Source: Phreatobacter oligotrophus
GTDB lineage: Bacteria; Pseudomonadota; Alphaproteobacteria; Rhizobiales; Phreatobacteraceae
Direction of reading: 5' to 3'
DNA: 64,000 nucleotides
Assembly: GCF_003046185.1 (NCBI RefSeq)
Contig: NZ_PZZL01000002.1
Span: 615,384-679,383 of the forward strand
How positions within the stretch are numbered: the first letter of the stretch is position 1; the number at the start of each line of letters is the position of its first letter. Shown piece by piece: positions 27,463 to 36,862 of this stretch. A program made the position numbers and the translations under genes. Under the pieces are notes generated by a model. That model saw only the letters and a list, made by a program, of their open reading frames with translations, made no database searches and was not told the DNA's origin.

Positions 27463-29420
27463 GGTGCGGCGGTTTCCCGGGCGAGCCTTGCTTCGGTCCT
27501 CGCGGCGGCCTCGCCCGCCAGGACGCCGTCCTCCCGTTCGGCCGCGCCCTTCTGGGCGAGGTAGAGAGCAACGCAGACCGCGAGGACGATGGCGACGCGC
27601 CACCAGACGGGAATGGGGTCGAAGAGCGTCGCCATGATGCCCAGCGGGATCAGCGGCAAGCGGACCAGCATCGGCAACGGCGCGCGGAAGAAGCCGAAGA
27701 AGCCTGCGGCCAGCAGCGTCAGGCCGAGAGCATTGGCGAGGAACTCGCCGATGATCTCCGGCCAGGTGTCCTGCAGCAGCAGCGCGCTGGAATGCAGGTA
27801 GGAGAAGCCCACCACGAAGCCGGCAATGGCGAGGCGGAAGGCCACAACGCCTGCCGCCATGGGGCTGCAGCGGGCGATGGAGGCGGCCGCATAGGAGGCG
27901 ACCGAGACCGGCGGCGTCGCATCGGCGAGGATCGAGAAATAGAAGACGAACATGTGGGCCGCGAGGACCGGCACGCCGAACTGCTGGAGGATCGGCGCGC
28001 CGATCGCCGCGCCGATGATGTAGGCGGCGGTCGTCGGCACGCCCATGCCGAGGATCAGCACGGTGATCGCGATTAGGATGCCGGCGATGTAGAGGTTGTT
28101 GCCGGCAAGGCCCGTGACGATGGTGGAGAAGGAGATCACCATGCCGGTGACGGTGAGGCAGGCGACGAAGATGCCCGCGCCGGCGCAGGCCAGCGCCACG
28201 ACCACCATGTTGCGGCCGCCGGTCGCCAGCATGCGCAGGATATCGGCGGGATAGAGCCGGCTGTGCGTCCTGAGCCATGAGCTCGGCCACACCGCGACGA
28301 TGCCCCAGAAGGCGGCGAAGGACGGCGAATAGCCGAGCGCCATGGCGCCCACCATGACGAAGACCGGGATGAGCAGGTGGAGGTCCCGCACCACCACGCT
28401 CCAGTCCGGGATTTCGTCGGGATCGCAGCCGGTGAGGCGCAGGCGCTGCGCCTCGAAATGCACGCTGACCAGGATCATGAAGAAGTAGAGCAGCGAGCCG
28501 GCAATCGCCGCCAGGGCGATGGTCTGGTAGGGAATGTTGGTGATCTCGGCCATGATGAAGGCGCCCGCGCCCATGACCGGCGGCATGATCTGGCCGCCGA
28601 CCGATGAGGCGGCCTCGACGCCTGCCGCGAACTGGCGGCGATAGCCAAGCTTGATCATGGCGGGGATGGTGAAGGAGCCTGTGGCGAAGACATTGGCCAC
28701 CGATGATCCCGAGATCGTGCCGAACATGGCGGAGGAGACGACCTCGACCTTGGCGGGACCGCCGGCCTGCCGGCCCGCGACCTTCATGCCGAGATTGTGG
28801 AAGAGCATGCCGACGCCGGAGCCCTCGATGAAGGCGCCGAAGATGATGAACATCGCCACCATCGTGGCGGAGATGCCGGTGATCGAGCCGTAGATGCCGT
28901 TCGAGTTGAACAGGTACATCGTCTCGACGATCTGCGTCGCGGGAATGTCGCGGAAATGCAGGACGCCCGGCATGTATTCGGTGACGAAGAGGTAGAGGAT
29001 GCCGACGCTGACGAGGCCGGCCAGGACCGGCGTCACCGCGCGGCGCAAGGCCTCGACGACGAGGACGATGGCGATGATGCCGAAGACCAGCTCGACGGGC
29101 GAGACCGGATCGACCGTCTCGAAGCGCAGGTTGATGACCGAGGAGCAGTAGGGCCCGCCATTGGCGCAGGTGAAGGAATAGAAGCTCGGCAGGATGGCGA
29201 GAGCCGACAGGAGCCAGTCGACGAGGCTCGGCCGGTTCTTGGGCGAGCGTTCCGTTGCGGGATAGAGGATGAAGGCCAGCGGCAGCAGGATGAGGAGGTG
29301 GATCGACCTCTGCTCGCGCGGTTCGAGGAAGCCGAAGCCACCTGTCCACAGGTGGAAGAGCGAGGCGAGCACGGCAACGGCCGCGGCGAGCCAGAAGACC
29401 GGCCCTTTCAGGTCACGCAT
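27459..29420 (-). CDS. TRAP transporter fused permease (4TM-12TM)
   Basis: 653 residues, integral inner-membrane protein. The N-terminal part is the small (DctQ-like) subunit and the rest the large DctM-like subunit, fused as is usual for TAXI-type TRAP systems. Typical segments are GAFIEGSGVGMLFHNLG, SSAMFGTISGSSVANVFATGSFTIP, VEAASSVGGQIMPPVMGAGAFIMAE, LGMGVPTTAAYIIGA and ADATPPVSVASYAAASIA. It imports an organic anion with Na+ or H+. It lies directly after the TAXI binding-protein gene, with a hairpin between them. Confidence 0.93.
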   Translation of the reverse strand: MRDLKGPVFWLAAAVAVLASLFHLWTGGFGFLEPREQRSIHLLILLPLAFILYPATERSPKNRPSLVDWLLSALAILPSFYSFTCANGGPYCSSVINLRFETVDPVSPVELVFGIIAIVLVVEALRRAVTPVLAGLVSVGILYLFVTEYMPGVLHFRDIPATQIVETMYLFNSNGIYGSITGISATMVAMFIIFGAFIEGSGVGMLFHNLGMKVAGRQAGGPAKVEVVSSAMFGTISGSSVANVFATGSFTIPAMIKLGYRRQFAAGVEAASSVGGQIMPPVMGAGAFIMAEITNIPYQTIALAAIAGSLLYFFMILVSVHFEAQRLRLTGCDPDEIPDWSVVVRDLHLLIPVFVMVGAMALGYSPSFAAFWGIVAVWPSSWLRTHSRLYPADILRMLATGGRNMVVVALACAGAGIFVACLTVTGMVISFSTIVTGLAGNNLYIAGILIAITVLILGMGVPTTAAYIIGAAIGAPILQQFGVPVLAAHMFVFYFSILADATPPVSVASYAAASIARCSPMAAGVVAFRLAIAGFVVGFSYLHSSALLLQDTWPEIIGEFLANALGLTLLAAGFFGFFRAPLPMLVRLPLIPLGIMATLFDPIPVWWRVAIVLAVCVALYLAQKGAAEREDGVLAGEAAARTEARLARETAAP

Positions 29421-29461
29421 GGCGCATTATCCCAGTCGGGCCATGAGGCCCCAAAAGGCGA

Positions 29462-29487
29462 AAGGCCCGGGCAGGTGCCCGGGCCTT
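29462..29487 (-). terminator. Hairpin between TAXI binding protein and TRAP permease
   Basis: AAGGCCCGGGC and GCCCGGGCCTT around AGGT. Read on the minus strand it follows the binding-protein gene, and its 3' flank is short in T. Partial termination or message stabilisation here would keep the binding protein above the permease, as in many transport operons. Confidence 0.65.
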
Positions 29488-29501
29488 GTCTGATCGTGGC
29501 G

Positions 29502-30488
29502 TCAGCCCTGCACCCAGCCGCGTTCGCGGTAGTAGCGCAGCGCACCGGGATGGACCGGCACCGGACGGTTGGCGATGGCCGTCTCGCAGCGATAGTCCTT
29601 CAGGGAGCCGTGGATGCGCGGCAGCTCGGCGACGTTCTCGCAGATGGCCTTGGTGATCTTGTAGACGATGTCCTCGGAGACGTCGGTCGAGGTGACCAGC
29701 GTCGTCGCCATGACCAGCGTCTTGACCTCGCGGTTGCCGTGGAAGCGCGGATAGGTGCCGCCGGGGATGACGCCGGAACCCATGCCATGGCGCTGCTTGA
29801 AGGCGTCCATCACGTCCTGCGGGATGTCGAGAAGCTCGCCGTCGCGGCCCGTCGCCATGTCGACCACGGCCGAGCCCGGCAGGCCGAGGGCGAAGAAGGC
29901 ATAGTCGAGCTGGCCGTCGCGATAGGCGCTGGCGAGATCGCCGTAGGCCGCGAGCTGGAAGCGCCAGCCGCGGGCCCGCAGGCTGTCATAGGTCTGGCCA
30001 TAGACGGCGAGCAGCCAGCGCAGGGCGATCTCGTCGGTCGCACCGTTGTTGGCGCCGCCGAAGCGGATGTTGCGCCCCTCGCGGAACAGCGTCGGAATGT
30101 CCATGGTCTGGCCCGGCGCGCGGATGAAATGATAGGGCGTATCGCCGAAGGACTGGCCGATCATGCGCAGCTTGTCGGCCAGCGGACGGCCCTGATAGGT
30201 GCCGGTGCCCGTCGCCGCCATGGACGCGAAGATGTCGATGGACATGGCGAGCTGCGCCTGCCCCTGCTGCACGGCGACCGGATTGGCCGCGCCGCCGCCG
30301 GGCACCGCCTTGATGGTGAGCCCCGGGACCTTGTCCTCGAGCAGCTTGGCGGCACCCGACACGATCGTGTACCAGCCGCCGCCGATGGATCCGCCGCGCC
30401 ACTCGACGGTCTGCGCGGTCGCCGGTGCCATGGCACCCGCCACCAGAGCCGCGGCCATGCCGGCCGCTGCGATCATTCGCTTGAACAT
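29502..30488 (-). CDS. TAXI-family TRAP solute-binding protein
   Basis: 328 residues from the ATG at 30488. Signal peptide FKRMIAAAGMAAALVAGAMAPATAQ. The mature protein has TAXI features: WRGGSIGGGWYTIVSGAAKLLE near the N-terminus, AVPGGGAANPVAVQQGQAQLA, IRFGGANNGATDEIALRWLL and a C-terminal IHPG-like VPVHPGALRYYRERGW. It captures the solute in the periplasm and passes it to the fused permease downstream. TAXI proteins often bind glutamate/glutamine or C4 acids; the ligand here is not known. A longer frame upstream to 30581 lacks a signal peptide at its start. Confidence 0.9.
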   Translation of the reverse strand: MFKRMIAAAGMAAALVAGAMAPATAQTVEWRGGSIGGGWYTIVSGAAKLLEDKVPGLTIKAVPGGGAANPVAVQQGQAQLAMSIDIFASMAATGTGTYQGRPLADKLRMIGQSFGDTPYHFIRAPGQTMDIPTLFREGRNIRFGGANNGATDEIALRWLLAVYGQTYDSLRARGWRFQLAAYGDLASAYRDGQLDYAFFALGLPGSAVVDMATGRDGELLDIPQDVMDAFKQRHGMGSGVIPGGTYPRFHGNREVKTLVMATTLVTSTDVSEDIVYKITKAICENVAELPRIHGSLKDYRCETAIANRPVPVHPGALRYYRERGWVQG

Positions 30489-30605
30489 GGTCTCACACCT
30501 CTGGTCCGCGGGTCGTCTCGCCCGCCTGTATCCCAACTGTATCCAGCTGCCGGTCGCTGGCAACGGGCGATTGGCGGGCAACAGGAACGCAACGCGCGGA
30601 AACCT

Positions 30606-31856
30606 CTAGAACCGGCCCGGCGAGAAGGGCGCGATGGGCAAGCTCACCGGCGCGCCGATGACGATCTCGGCGACGAGGCGCCCAGTGATCGGGCCTGTGG
30701 ACAGGCCGATATGGCCATGGCCGAAGGCGAAGACGACGTTGCGGTGCCGCGGCGCGCGGCCGATAACCGGTAGCCCGTCCGGCGTCGAGGGGCGGGACCC
30801 GTGCCAGGCCGTCTCTTCCACCGTCTCGCCCATGGCGAGGGTCTGGCGGGCGTCGGCCTCGACGGCGGTGATCTGGGTGAGGTTCGGCGGCGCATCGCGG
30901 CGGGCGAGCTCGACGCCGGAGAGAAGCCTCAGACCGGCATTCATCGGCGAGACGACATAGGAGCCGCCGGTGTCGTGGATGGGCCTTGAGAGCTTGTGCT
31001 CGCCGGCATCGACGAAGTGGCGGTGATAGCCGCGCTCGGCGGCCAGCGGCAGCCGGTAGCCCATGGTGCGGGTGAGGTCATGGGCGGCAGCTCCCGCGGC
31101 GATGACGACCGTGCGGGCCGTGACCGCACCGCCGCCCTCCAGATCGATGCGGGCGCCCTCCGCATCGTCCACCACCGTGCGGGCGCGGCCGGCGAGGATG
31201 GTGACGCCGCGGTGGCGGGCGGCGGCCTCATAGGCCTGCACCAGCCCGCCGGGATCGCGGACCGATCCGGTCTCGGTATGCCAGACCGCCTTCGCATAGC
31301 GCCGCTTCAGCGCCGGCTCGAACTGCGGCAACTCGGCGCCATCGATCACCTCGAAGGCGATCTTGTGGTGGCTGAGAAGCTCGCGCTCCAGGGCGGAGCC
31401 CTCGAAGGCGGCGTCGCTGCGATAGAGCTTCACCCAGCCGCGGCGCTGGATCAGGTCCCGGGCGCCGATCTCGCCGGCAATGCGCCAGTGCTCGTCATAG
31501 GCAGCCGCGCAGAGCGGGTCGAGGGCGGCGGCGGCCTCGCGGAGGGAGGCCTCATTGCAGCGGCGCAGGAAGGCGATGAGCCAGGGCGCCACGGCCAGCA
31601 GCGAACCGTAGTCGACCCGCATGGCGACTTCGCGGTTCAGCGCATAGCGCGGCAGTTTCTTGAGGATGCCAGGACCGGCGACAGGAATGATCGAGCCGCG
31701 CGAGATGACGCCAGCATTGCCGTAGCTCGCCGCCTCGCGGATGCCGCCGGGATCGACGACGGTGACCGACAGCCCGCGTTCGCGGCAGGCAAGCGCTGTC
31801 GCCATGCCGACCATGCCGCCGCCAACGATGGCGACGTCGACCCGCTCCTGCGTCAT
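30606..31856 (-). CDS. DadA-like FAD-dependent amino acid oxidoreductase
   Basis: 416 residues. N-terminal Rossmann motif VDVAIVGGGMVGMATALACRERG for FAD. The layout follows D-amino acid dehydrogenase/DAO-type enzymes: SYGNAGVISRGSIIPVAGPGIL, TETGSVRDPGGLVQAYEAAA, TVVIAAGAAAHDLTRTMGYRLPLAAERGYH split across the domain, and the C-terminal GSRPSTPDGLPVIG... FAFGHGHIGLSTGPITG that contacts FAD. It probably oxidises a D-amino acid or an N-substituted amino acid and passes electrons to quinone. GCGAGGGCG precedes the ATG. It lies 14 nt downstream of the M20 peptidase. Confidence 0.87.
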   Translation of the reverse strand: MTQERVDVAIVGGGMVGMATALACRERGLSVTVVDPGGIREAASYGNAGVISRGSIIPVAGPGILKKLPRYALNREVAMRVDYGSLLAVAPWLIAFLRRCNEASLREAAAALDPLCAAAYDEHWRIAGEIGARDLIQRRGWVKLYRSDAAFEGSALERELLSHHKIAFEVIDGAELPQFEPALKRRYAKAVWHTETGSVRDPGGLVQAYEAAARHRGVTILAGRARTVVDDAEGARIDLEGGGAVTARTVVIAAGAAAHDLTRTMGYRLPLAAERGYHRHFVDAGEHKLSRPIHDTGGSYVVSPMNAGLRLLSGVELARRDAPPNLTQITAVEADARQTLAMGETVEETAWHGSRPSTPDGLPVIGRAPRHRNVVFAFGHGHIGLSTGPITGRLVAEIVIGAPVSLPIAPFSPGRF

Positions 31857-31870
31857 CGCCCTCGCCTCCC

Positions 31871-33265
31871 TCAGCGCGCCAGCGGCGGATGCTTGCCCTC
31901 GCCGAGGTCCCAGTAGAGGCCGGCCATGAGACCGATGGCCTCGCGCACCAGCGCCGAGGGTACATGCTCGTTCGGGGCGTGCTGGGAGCAGCCGGGATAG
32001 GAATGCGGCACCCAGATCGTCGGCATGCCGATGATCTCGGCGAAGACGTCGTTCGGCAGGGAACCGCCGGCATTGGGGATGACCGCCGGCTTCTTGCCGG
32101 TGGTCTCGGCGATGGAGGCCGCGGCCCAGCGCACCCAGGGATGGTCGGGGTCGGTGCGGGTCGCCTTGAAGGAGGCGTCGCGGCCGGAGGAGACCTCGAC
32201 ATCGGGGAAGCCGTGGCGGATGAGGTGCCGCTTGATGGCGGGGATGAAGCCCTCGGGCTCGGACCCGACGACGGTGCGGATCTGGCAGACCGCCTTGGCC
32301 GAGGGCGGCACGGCATTCTGCGGATTGCCGATGTCGCCGCAGCCGAAGGCCAGCACCTCGAAGGTGTTCCAGCCATAGACCTTCTCGGCCGGGGTGAAGC
32401 CCGGCTCGCCCCACCAGGGGTCGATCTGCGGCCCGCCGGGAATGCTCGCCGGCTCGATGTCGGACAGCGCGCGCTTCACCGATTCCGGCATCTCCTTCGG
32501 CAGGAGTTCGTGGACGCGGACCTGGCCGGTCGGGCCGATGATGGTGGAGATAGCGTGGGCGAGGCGCACGCCGGGGTTCGACAGGAGGCCGCCCCAGTTG
32601 CCGGAATGGTGGCCGCCCTCGCGCGCCTTGATCTCGAGGTCGATGCGGTAGCCGCCGCGCGAGCCGAGGCAGAGCGTCGGGCGTTCGGCGGTCATGCGCG
32701 GGCCGTCCGAGCCGATCAGCAGGTCAGCGAGGAAGAGCTCGCGGTTGTCGCGGGCCAGATCGTGGAGGCCGGCGGAGCCGACCTCCTCGCCCATCTCGAT
32801 GAGGTAGCGGACGTTGAAGCCGAGCTTGCCGCGCGTCTTCAGCACGCAGCGCAGCGCCTCGATGTTGATGGCGTGCTGGCCCTTGTTGTCGACGACGCCG
32901 CGGCCGTACCAGCGCTCGCCCGTGTCATCGAGCGTCCAGGGGTCGCGGCCGTCCTTCCACTGGCCCTCGAGGCCGGCAATGACGTCGCCATGGCCATAGC
33001 CGAGCACGGTGACGAGGGCCGGGTCCTCGATCCGCTCGGCGAGGAGGAAGGGCCCCTTGGCGTTGGGATGGGTGAGGATGCGGCAGGTGAAGCCCATCGA
33101 TTCCAGCGAGGGCTGCATCTCCGCCGTGAGGTAGCGGGCGAGGTCCGGCGCGCGGGCGGGGTTCTGGCTCTCGGTGGGGATCGCGATGCGGCGGGCGAAG
33201 ATCGCCTTGAGGCTGCCGTCGTCGAACATCTGGTGGGCGGCGGCAACGGCGGCGGCGCGGGTCAT
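31871..33265 (-). CDS. M20-family metallopeptidase
   Basis: 464 residues from the ATG at 33265. The di-zinc M20 signature is present: His in LGYGHGDVIAG, Asp in YGRGVVDNKGQH, Glu-Glu in IEMGEEVGSAG, Asp in LLIGSDGP, and His in QHAPNEHVPS, with a dimerisation (lid) domain in the middle around GGYRIDLEIKAREGGHHSGNWGG. M20 enzymes cut dipeptides or N-acyl amino acids in the cytoplasm. Its place between peptide ABC permeases and an amino acid oxidoreductase suggests that it releases amino acids from imported peptides. Confidence 0.9.
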   Translation of the reverse strand: MTRAAAVAAAHQMFDDGSLKAIFARRIAIPTESQNPARAPDLARYLTAEMQPSLESMGFTCRILTHPNAKGPFLLAERIEDPALVTVLGYGHGDVIAGLEGQWKDGRDPWTLDDTGERWYGRGVVDNKGQHAINIEALRCVLKTRGKLGFNVRYLIEMGEEVGSAGLHDLARDNRELFLADLLIGSDGPRMTAERPTLCLGSRGGYRIDLEIKAREGGHHSGNWGGLLSNPGVRLAHAISTIIGPTGQVRVHELLPKEMPESVKRALSDIEPASIPGGPQIDPWWGEPGFTPAEKVYGWNTFEVLAFGCGDIGNPQNAVPPSAKAVCQIRTVVGSEPEGFIPAIKRHLIRHGFPDVEVSSGRDASFKATRTDPDHPWVRWAAASIAETTGKKPAVIPNAGGSLPNDVFAEIIGMPTIWVPHSYPGCSQHAPNEHVPSALVREAIGLMAGLYWDLGEGKHPPLAR

Positions 33266-33363
33266 GGCAAAGCTCTTCGCGAGGGATAGCAGCGGCAGAT
33301 TACCGCCGCGGCGCGGTTTCGCCACGGCGGTGTGGAATGTGTGTCATGCGCGGCAGGGCGCGA

Positions 33364-34257
33364 TCACGACCGGCTGTCGGGGGCCGTCACGTCGCGCAGG
33401 CCGTCGCCGATCATGTTGATGGCTAGCACCAGGAGGGCGAGCGCCGAGCCGGGGATGGCGATGAGCCAGAAGGAGAAGAACATGAAGTTCTTCGCTTCCG
33501 AGATCATCAGCCCCCAGGAGGGCAGCGGCGGTTGGACGCCGAGACCGAGGAAGGAGAGCGCCGCCTCCAGCAGGATGGCGCTCGCCGCCTCGACCGTGCC
33601 GACGACGATGAGATGCGGCAGCACGTTGGGCAGCACCTCGCGCAGGATGATGCGCAGCTGGCTCGCGCCCGACGCACGTGCTGCCTCCACATAGTCGAGC
33701 GAGCGCACCTGTTGCGTCGCCGAGCGCATGACGACGGCGAAGCGGTCCCATTTGAGGAGTCCCAGCACGGCGATGACGATGCCGAGCGTACCGCCGACCA
33801 TCGCCACCACGGCGAGCGCCACCAGCACCACGGGCAGAGCCAGGCGCGTGGTGATGACGAAGGTGACGATCAGGTCGATGCGACCGCCGAAATAGCCCGC
33901 CGCGAGGCCGAGGGCCGTGCCGATCAGGCCGGAGATCACCATCACCGACATGCCGATGAGCAGCGAGATCTGCGCGCCGTAGAGCATGCGCGAGAGATAG
34001 TCGCGGCCGAGATTGTCGGTGCCGAGCGGATGGAGCCAGCTGCCGCGCTCGTACCAGACGGGTGGCACGAGGCGGTTGGTGAGGTCCTGGGCATAGGGGT
34101 CGTGCGGCGACACGAAGGGCGCCAGCAGGGCCATGAGCACGATGATGGCGAAGATGCCCGAGCCGATCAGCAGGCCCTTGTGCTTCAGCACGCGGCGGCG
34201 GAAGCGCGACGGGGCGACGGCGGCGACGACCGGGGGGATCTGGACGATGTCGCTCAT
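33364..34257 (-). CDS. Peptide-type ABC transporter permease (DppC/OppC family)
   Basis: 297 residues, about six membrane segments. The N-terminal OppC segment (KGLLIGSGIFAIIVLMALLAPF) and HPLGTDNLGRDYLSRMLYGAQISLLIG are family hallmarks. The coupling-helix motif is YVEAARASGASQLRIILREVLPNVLPHLIV. It starts 1 nt after the stop of the DppB-type gene. Together they form the channel for peptides or other solutes such as nickel complexes; with an M20 peptidase next, peptides are likelier. Confidence 0.93.
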   Translation of the reverse strand: MSDIVQIPPVVAAVAPSRFRRRVLKHKGLLIGSGIFAIIVLMALLAPFVSPHDPYAQDLTNRLVPPVWYERGSWLHPLGTDNLGRDYLSRMLYGAQISLLIGMSVMVISGLIGTALGLAAGYFGGRIDLIVTFVITTRLALPVVLVALAVVAMVGGTLGIVIAVLGLLKWDRFAVVMRSATQQVRSLDYVEAARASGASQLRIILREVLPNVLPHLIVVGTVEAASAILLEAALSFLGLGVQPPLPSWGLMISEAKNFMFFSFWLIAIPGSALALLVLAINMIGDGLRDVTAPDSRS

Positions 34258-34258
34258 G

Positions 34259-35176
34259 TCAGCCCACCCGGATCCTGGGGTCGATCCACGCATTGACGAG
34301 GTCGGCCGCAAGCGTCAGCACGACATAGCCGACCGAGAGCAGCATCAGCACCGCCTGGATCACCGGAAAGTCCTTCTGGGCGATGGCCTGGTAGGCGAGG
34401 TAGCCGAGGCCGTCGAGGGCGAAGACCGTCTCGATGACGATGGAGCCGCCGAGCAGGAAGCCGAGCTGGACGGCGGTGAGCGCCACCACCGGCACCAGGG
34501 CGTTGCGCAGGCCGTGGCGGATGATGACCGTCGAGGACGGCAGGCCCTTGGCGCGCGCCGTGCGGATATAGTCGGCGTTCAGCACCTCGATCATGCCGGC
34601 GCGGACAAGGCGCATGAAGGGCGGCGTCACGTAGTAGCCGAGCGCCACCGTCGGCATGATGAAATTCTCCCAGCCATCGGTGCCGGAGACCGGCAGCCAG
34701 CCGAGGCCGATGGAGAAGACCATGATGAGGCAGAGCGCGAAGAAGAAATTGGGCAGCGCCTGTCCCGCCACGGCGATCCAGAGGCAGAGCCGGTCGATCC
34801 AGGAGTTCTGCCAGACCGCCGCCATGACCCCGAGGGGGATGGAGAGCGACAGCGCGAAGAGGATCGCCGCGAGGGCGAGGATCAGCGTCGTCTGGATCTT
34901 GTCGACGATGAGCCCGAAGACGGGCGTGCGGAAATAGAGCGACTGGCCGAAATCGCCGGTAAGGGTGCGGCCGAGCCAGTCGAGGTACTGGATGATGAGC
35001 GGCCGATCGAGGCCGTATTGCTGGCGCACGGCGGCGATGTCCTCGGCGCGGGCGCCCTCGCCGGCGATGGCGATGGCGACGTCGCCGGACAGGCGCAGCA
35101 GCACGAAGGAGAGCGCCGAAACCGTCAGCGCCACGAGGGCGGCGAGGGCGAGGCGCTTGAGCGTGTAGGTGAACAT
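34259..35176 (-). CDS. Peptide-type ABC transporter permease (DppB/OppB family)
   Basis: 305 residues. The N-terminus FTYTLKRLALAALVALTVSALSFVLLRLSGD is typical of DppB, followed by VRQQYGLDRPLIIQYLDWLGRTLTGDFGQS (split across the family region) and the coupling segment YIRTARAKGLPSSTVIIRHGLRNALVPVV; GGSIVIETVFALDGLGYLAYQAI marks the last periplasmic loop. It sits between the binding protein and the DppC-type permease on the same strand. Confidence 0.93.
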   Translation of the reverse strand: MFTYTLKRLALAALVALTVSALSFVLLRLSGDVAIAIAGEGARAEDIAAVRQQYGLDRPLIIQYLDWLGRTLTGDFGQSLYFRTPVFGLIVDKIQTTLILALAAILFALSLSIPLGVMAAVWQNSWIDRLCLWIAVAGQALPNFFFALCLIMVFSIGLGWLPVSGTDGWENFIMPTVALGYYVTPPFMRLVRAGMIEVLNADYIRTARAKGLPSSTVIIRHGLRNALVPVVALTAVQLGFLLGGSIVIETVFALDGLGYLAYQAIAQKDFPVIQAVLMLLSVGYVVLTLAADLVNAWIDPRIRVG

Positions 35177-35238
35177 GGATGCGGGCCCCGGGATTGCCGA
35201 TCCGGCCGGGGCGCTGCCGCCACGGCCGGATCAAGGCC

Positions 35239-36771
35239 TCACTTCCAGCGCATCTCCCAGAAGCGCGGCAGCTCGTCCGGATAGGCGGCGAATTCGAGGT
35301 CGCGCGAGGCGGCGTAGAAGGTCACGAGGTTGTAGAGCGGCACCGAATAGACCTGCTCGCCGATGATCCTGTGGGCCTCGCGATAGGCGGCGATGCGCTG
35401 CTGCGGATCAGTGACGGTGTCGCCGCGCTCGAGCAGCTCGATGACCTTCGGATCGCGCGAGATGTCGTCGTCGAGACCCTTGTAATAGACCGGCGTCGAG
35501 GCCGAGGTGTCGTTGATCGAGAACGAGCCCCAGGTCTGGTGGGCCATGCCGGCGCGGTTGGCGCGGATCTGCTCGCGCATCGCCGCGTACTGGCCGAAGC
35601 GCAGGGTGGCGCGGATGCCGACGGCGCGCAGATAGTTGATCATCGCCTCGGCCTGGTTGCGCTCGCGGTAGGAGTGCAGGTCGATGTCGAAGCCATTGGG
35701 GAAGCCGGCCTCGGCGAGGAGAGCGCGTGCCTTGCCAGGGTCGTACTCGTAGACGGGTGCCTGCGAGGCATCGCAGCCGAACTGCGAGGGGAAGCAGATG
35801 GCGTTGATGACCTGCGAGCCCTCGCCGACGAGCTGACGCGCCATGGTCTGCCGGTCGATGGCATGGGCGATGGCGCGGCGCACGCGCAGATCGCGCAGCT
35901 GCGGCGCCGGCGAGTTCTCGGTGGTGGCGAAGTTCAGGAACACGATGCGCATCGTGCCGCCGGAGACGATCTGCAGCGTCGGCACGGCGCGCATCTGCTG
36001 CGCCTGGTCGGGCGCGATGTTCATGATGAAGTCGAGGCCGCCCGACAGCATCTCGGCGACCTGCGTCTGCCGGTCGGGGATGAAGCGGATGACGATGCGC
36101 TCGATCTGCGGCTGCGGCTTCGGGCCGTCGCGGAAATAGTCGGGATTGCGCTGCAGGGTGACGGAGCGGCCGATCTGATGGTCAACGACGCGGTAGGGCC
36201 CGGAGCCCACCGGCTTCTCGTTCATGCCCTTCGGCCCCACCTGCTGGTAGTAGGCCGCGGGGTGGATGACGATGGGCCCGGCGAGATATTCGATCGCCGC
36301 CGGGAAGGGCCGCTTGGTGATGATGCGGACCTTGTGGGCGTCGATCTTCTCGACGCGGTCGATCCAGTTGACGTTGGACTGGGTGGTGGAGCGGTTGGCG
36401 GGGTTCGCCACGAAGTTCAGCGTGAAGACCACGTCGTCGGCGGTGAACTCGGCGCCGTTGTGGAACTTCACGCCACGACGCAGGTCGAGTTCGAGGGTCT
36501 TCTCGTCGATCCAGCGCCAGGCGGTGGCGAGCTGGCCCTTGTATTCGTTGGTCTTGGGATCGCGGTAGATCAGCGTGTCCCAGACCTGATGGGCGATGAT
36601 GACGCCGATGCGGACATTGTTGAAATAGGGGTCGATGTTCTCCGGCACCTGGTCATAGGCGAAGCGGATGGTGTTCTGCCGCTTCTGGGCTTCGGCAGCG
36701 GAGCCCAGACCCAGCGCCAGAGCGAGACCGACAACAGCCGCCAAAACCCGCCGTGTGGAGAAAAATTGCAT
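35239..36771 (-). CDS. ABC transporter substrate-binding protein, family 5
   Basis: 510 residues from the ATG at 36771. Signal peptide STRRVLAAVVGLALALGLGSAAEA. SBP_bac_5 features: ATAWRWIDEKTLELDLRRGVKFHNGAEFTADDVVFTL over residues about 85-130, VGSGPYRVVDHQIG, and DLRVRRAIAHAIDRQTMA in the second lobe. It binds di- or oligopeptides in the periplasm and feeds the DppB/DppC pair downstream. It is the first gene of the catabolic cluster; the promoter should lie between 36772 and the polyprenyl synthetase gene. Confidence 0.93.
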   Translation of the reverse strand: MQFFSTRRVLAAVVGLALALGLGSAAEAQKRQNTIRFAYDQVPENIDPYFNNVRIGVIIAHQVWDTLIYRDPKTNEYKGQLATAWRWIDEKTLELDLRRGVKFHNGAEFTADDVVFTLNFVANPANRSTTQSNVNWIDRVEKIDAHKVRIITKRPFPAAIEYLAGPIVIHPAAYYQQVGPKGMNEKPVGSGPYRVVDHQIGRSVTLQRNPDYFRDGPKPQPQIERIVIRFIPDRQTQVAEMLSGGLDFIMNIAPDQAQQMRAVPTLQIVSGGTMRIVFLNFATTENSPAPQLRDLRVRRAIAHAIDRQTMARQLVGEGSQVINAICFPSQFGCDASQAPVYEYDPGKARALLAEAGFPNGFDIDLHSYRERNQAEAMINYLRAVGIRATLRFGQYAAMREQIRANRAGMAHQTWGSFSINDTSASTPVYYKGLDDDISRDPKVIELLERGDTVTDPQQRIAAYREAHRIIGEQVYSVPLYNLVTFYAASRDLEFAAYPDELPRFWEMRWK

Positions 36772-36862
36772 CGCCCAAACCCCTGGCCGCAAAAAGAAGC
36801 GGCGATGCTGGTGATGTGCCACAGGCGAGTCAAGGCAATCGGGCGGGAGGCTGCCGCCCGCC

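Noticed and set aside
26347..29349. Single 1000-codon frame on the minus strand as one fused protein
   Set aside because: Only the last 371 codons carry the enolase-superfamily domain; the earlier part is another frame of the TRAP permease gene.
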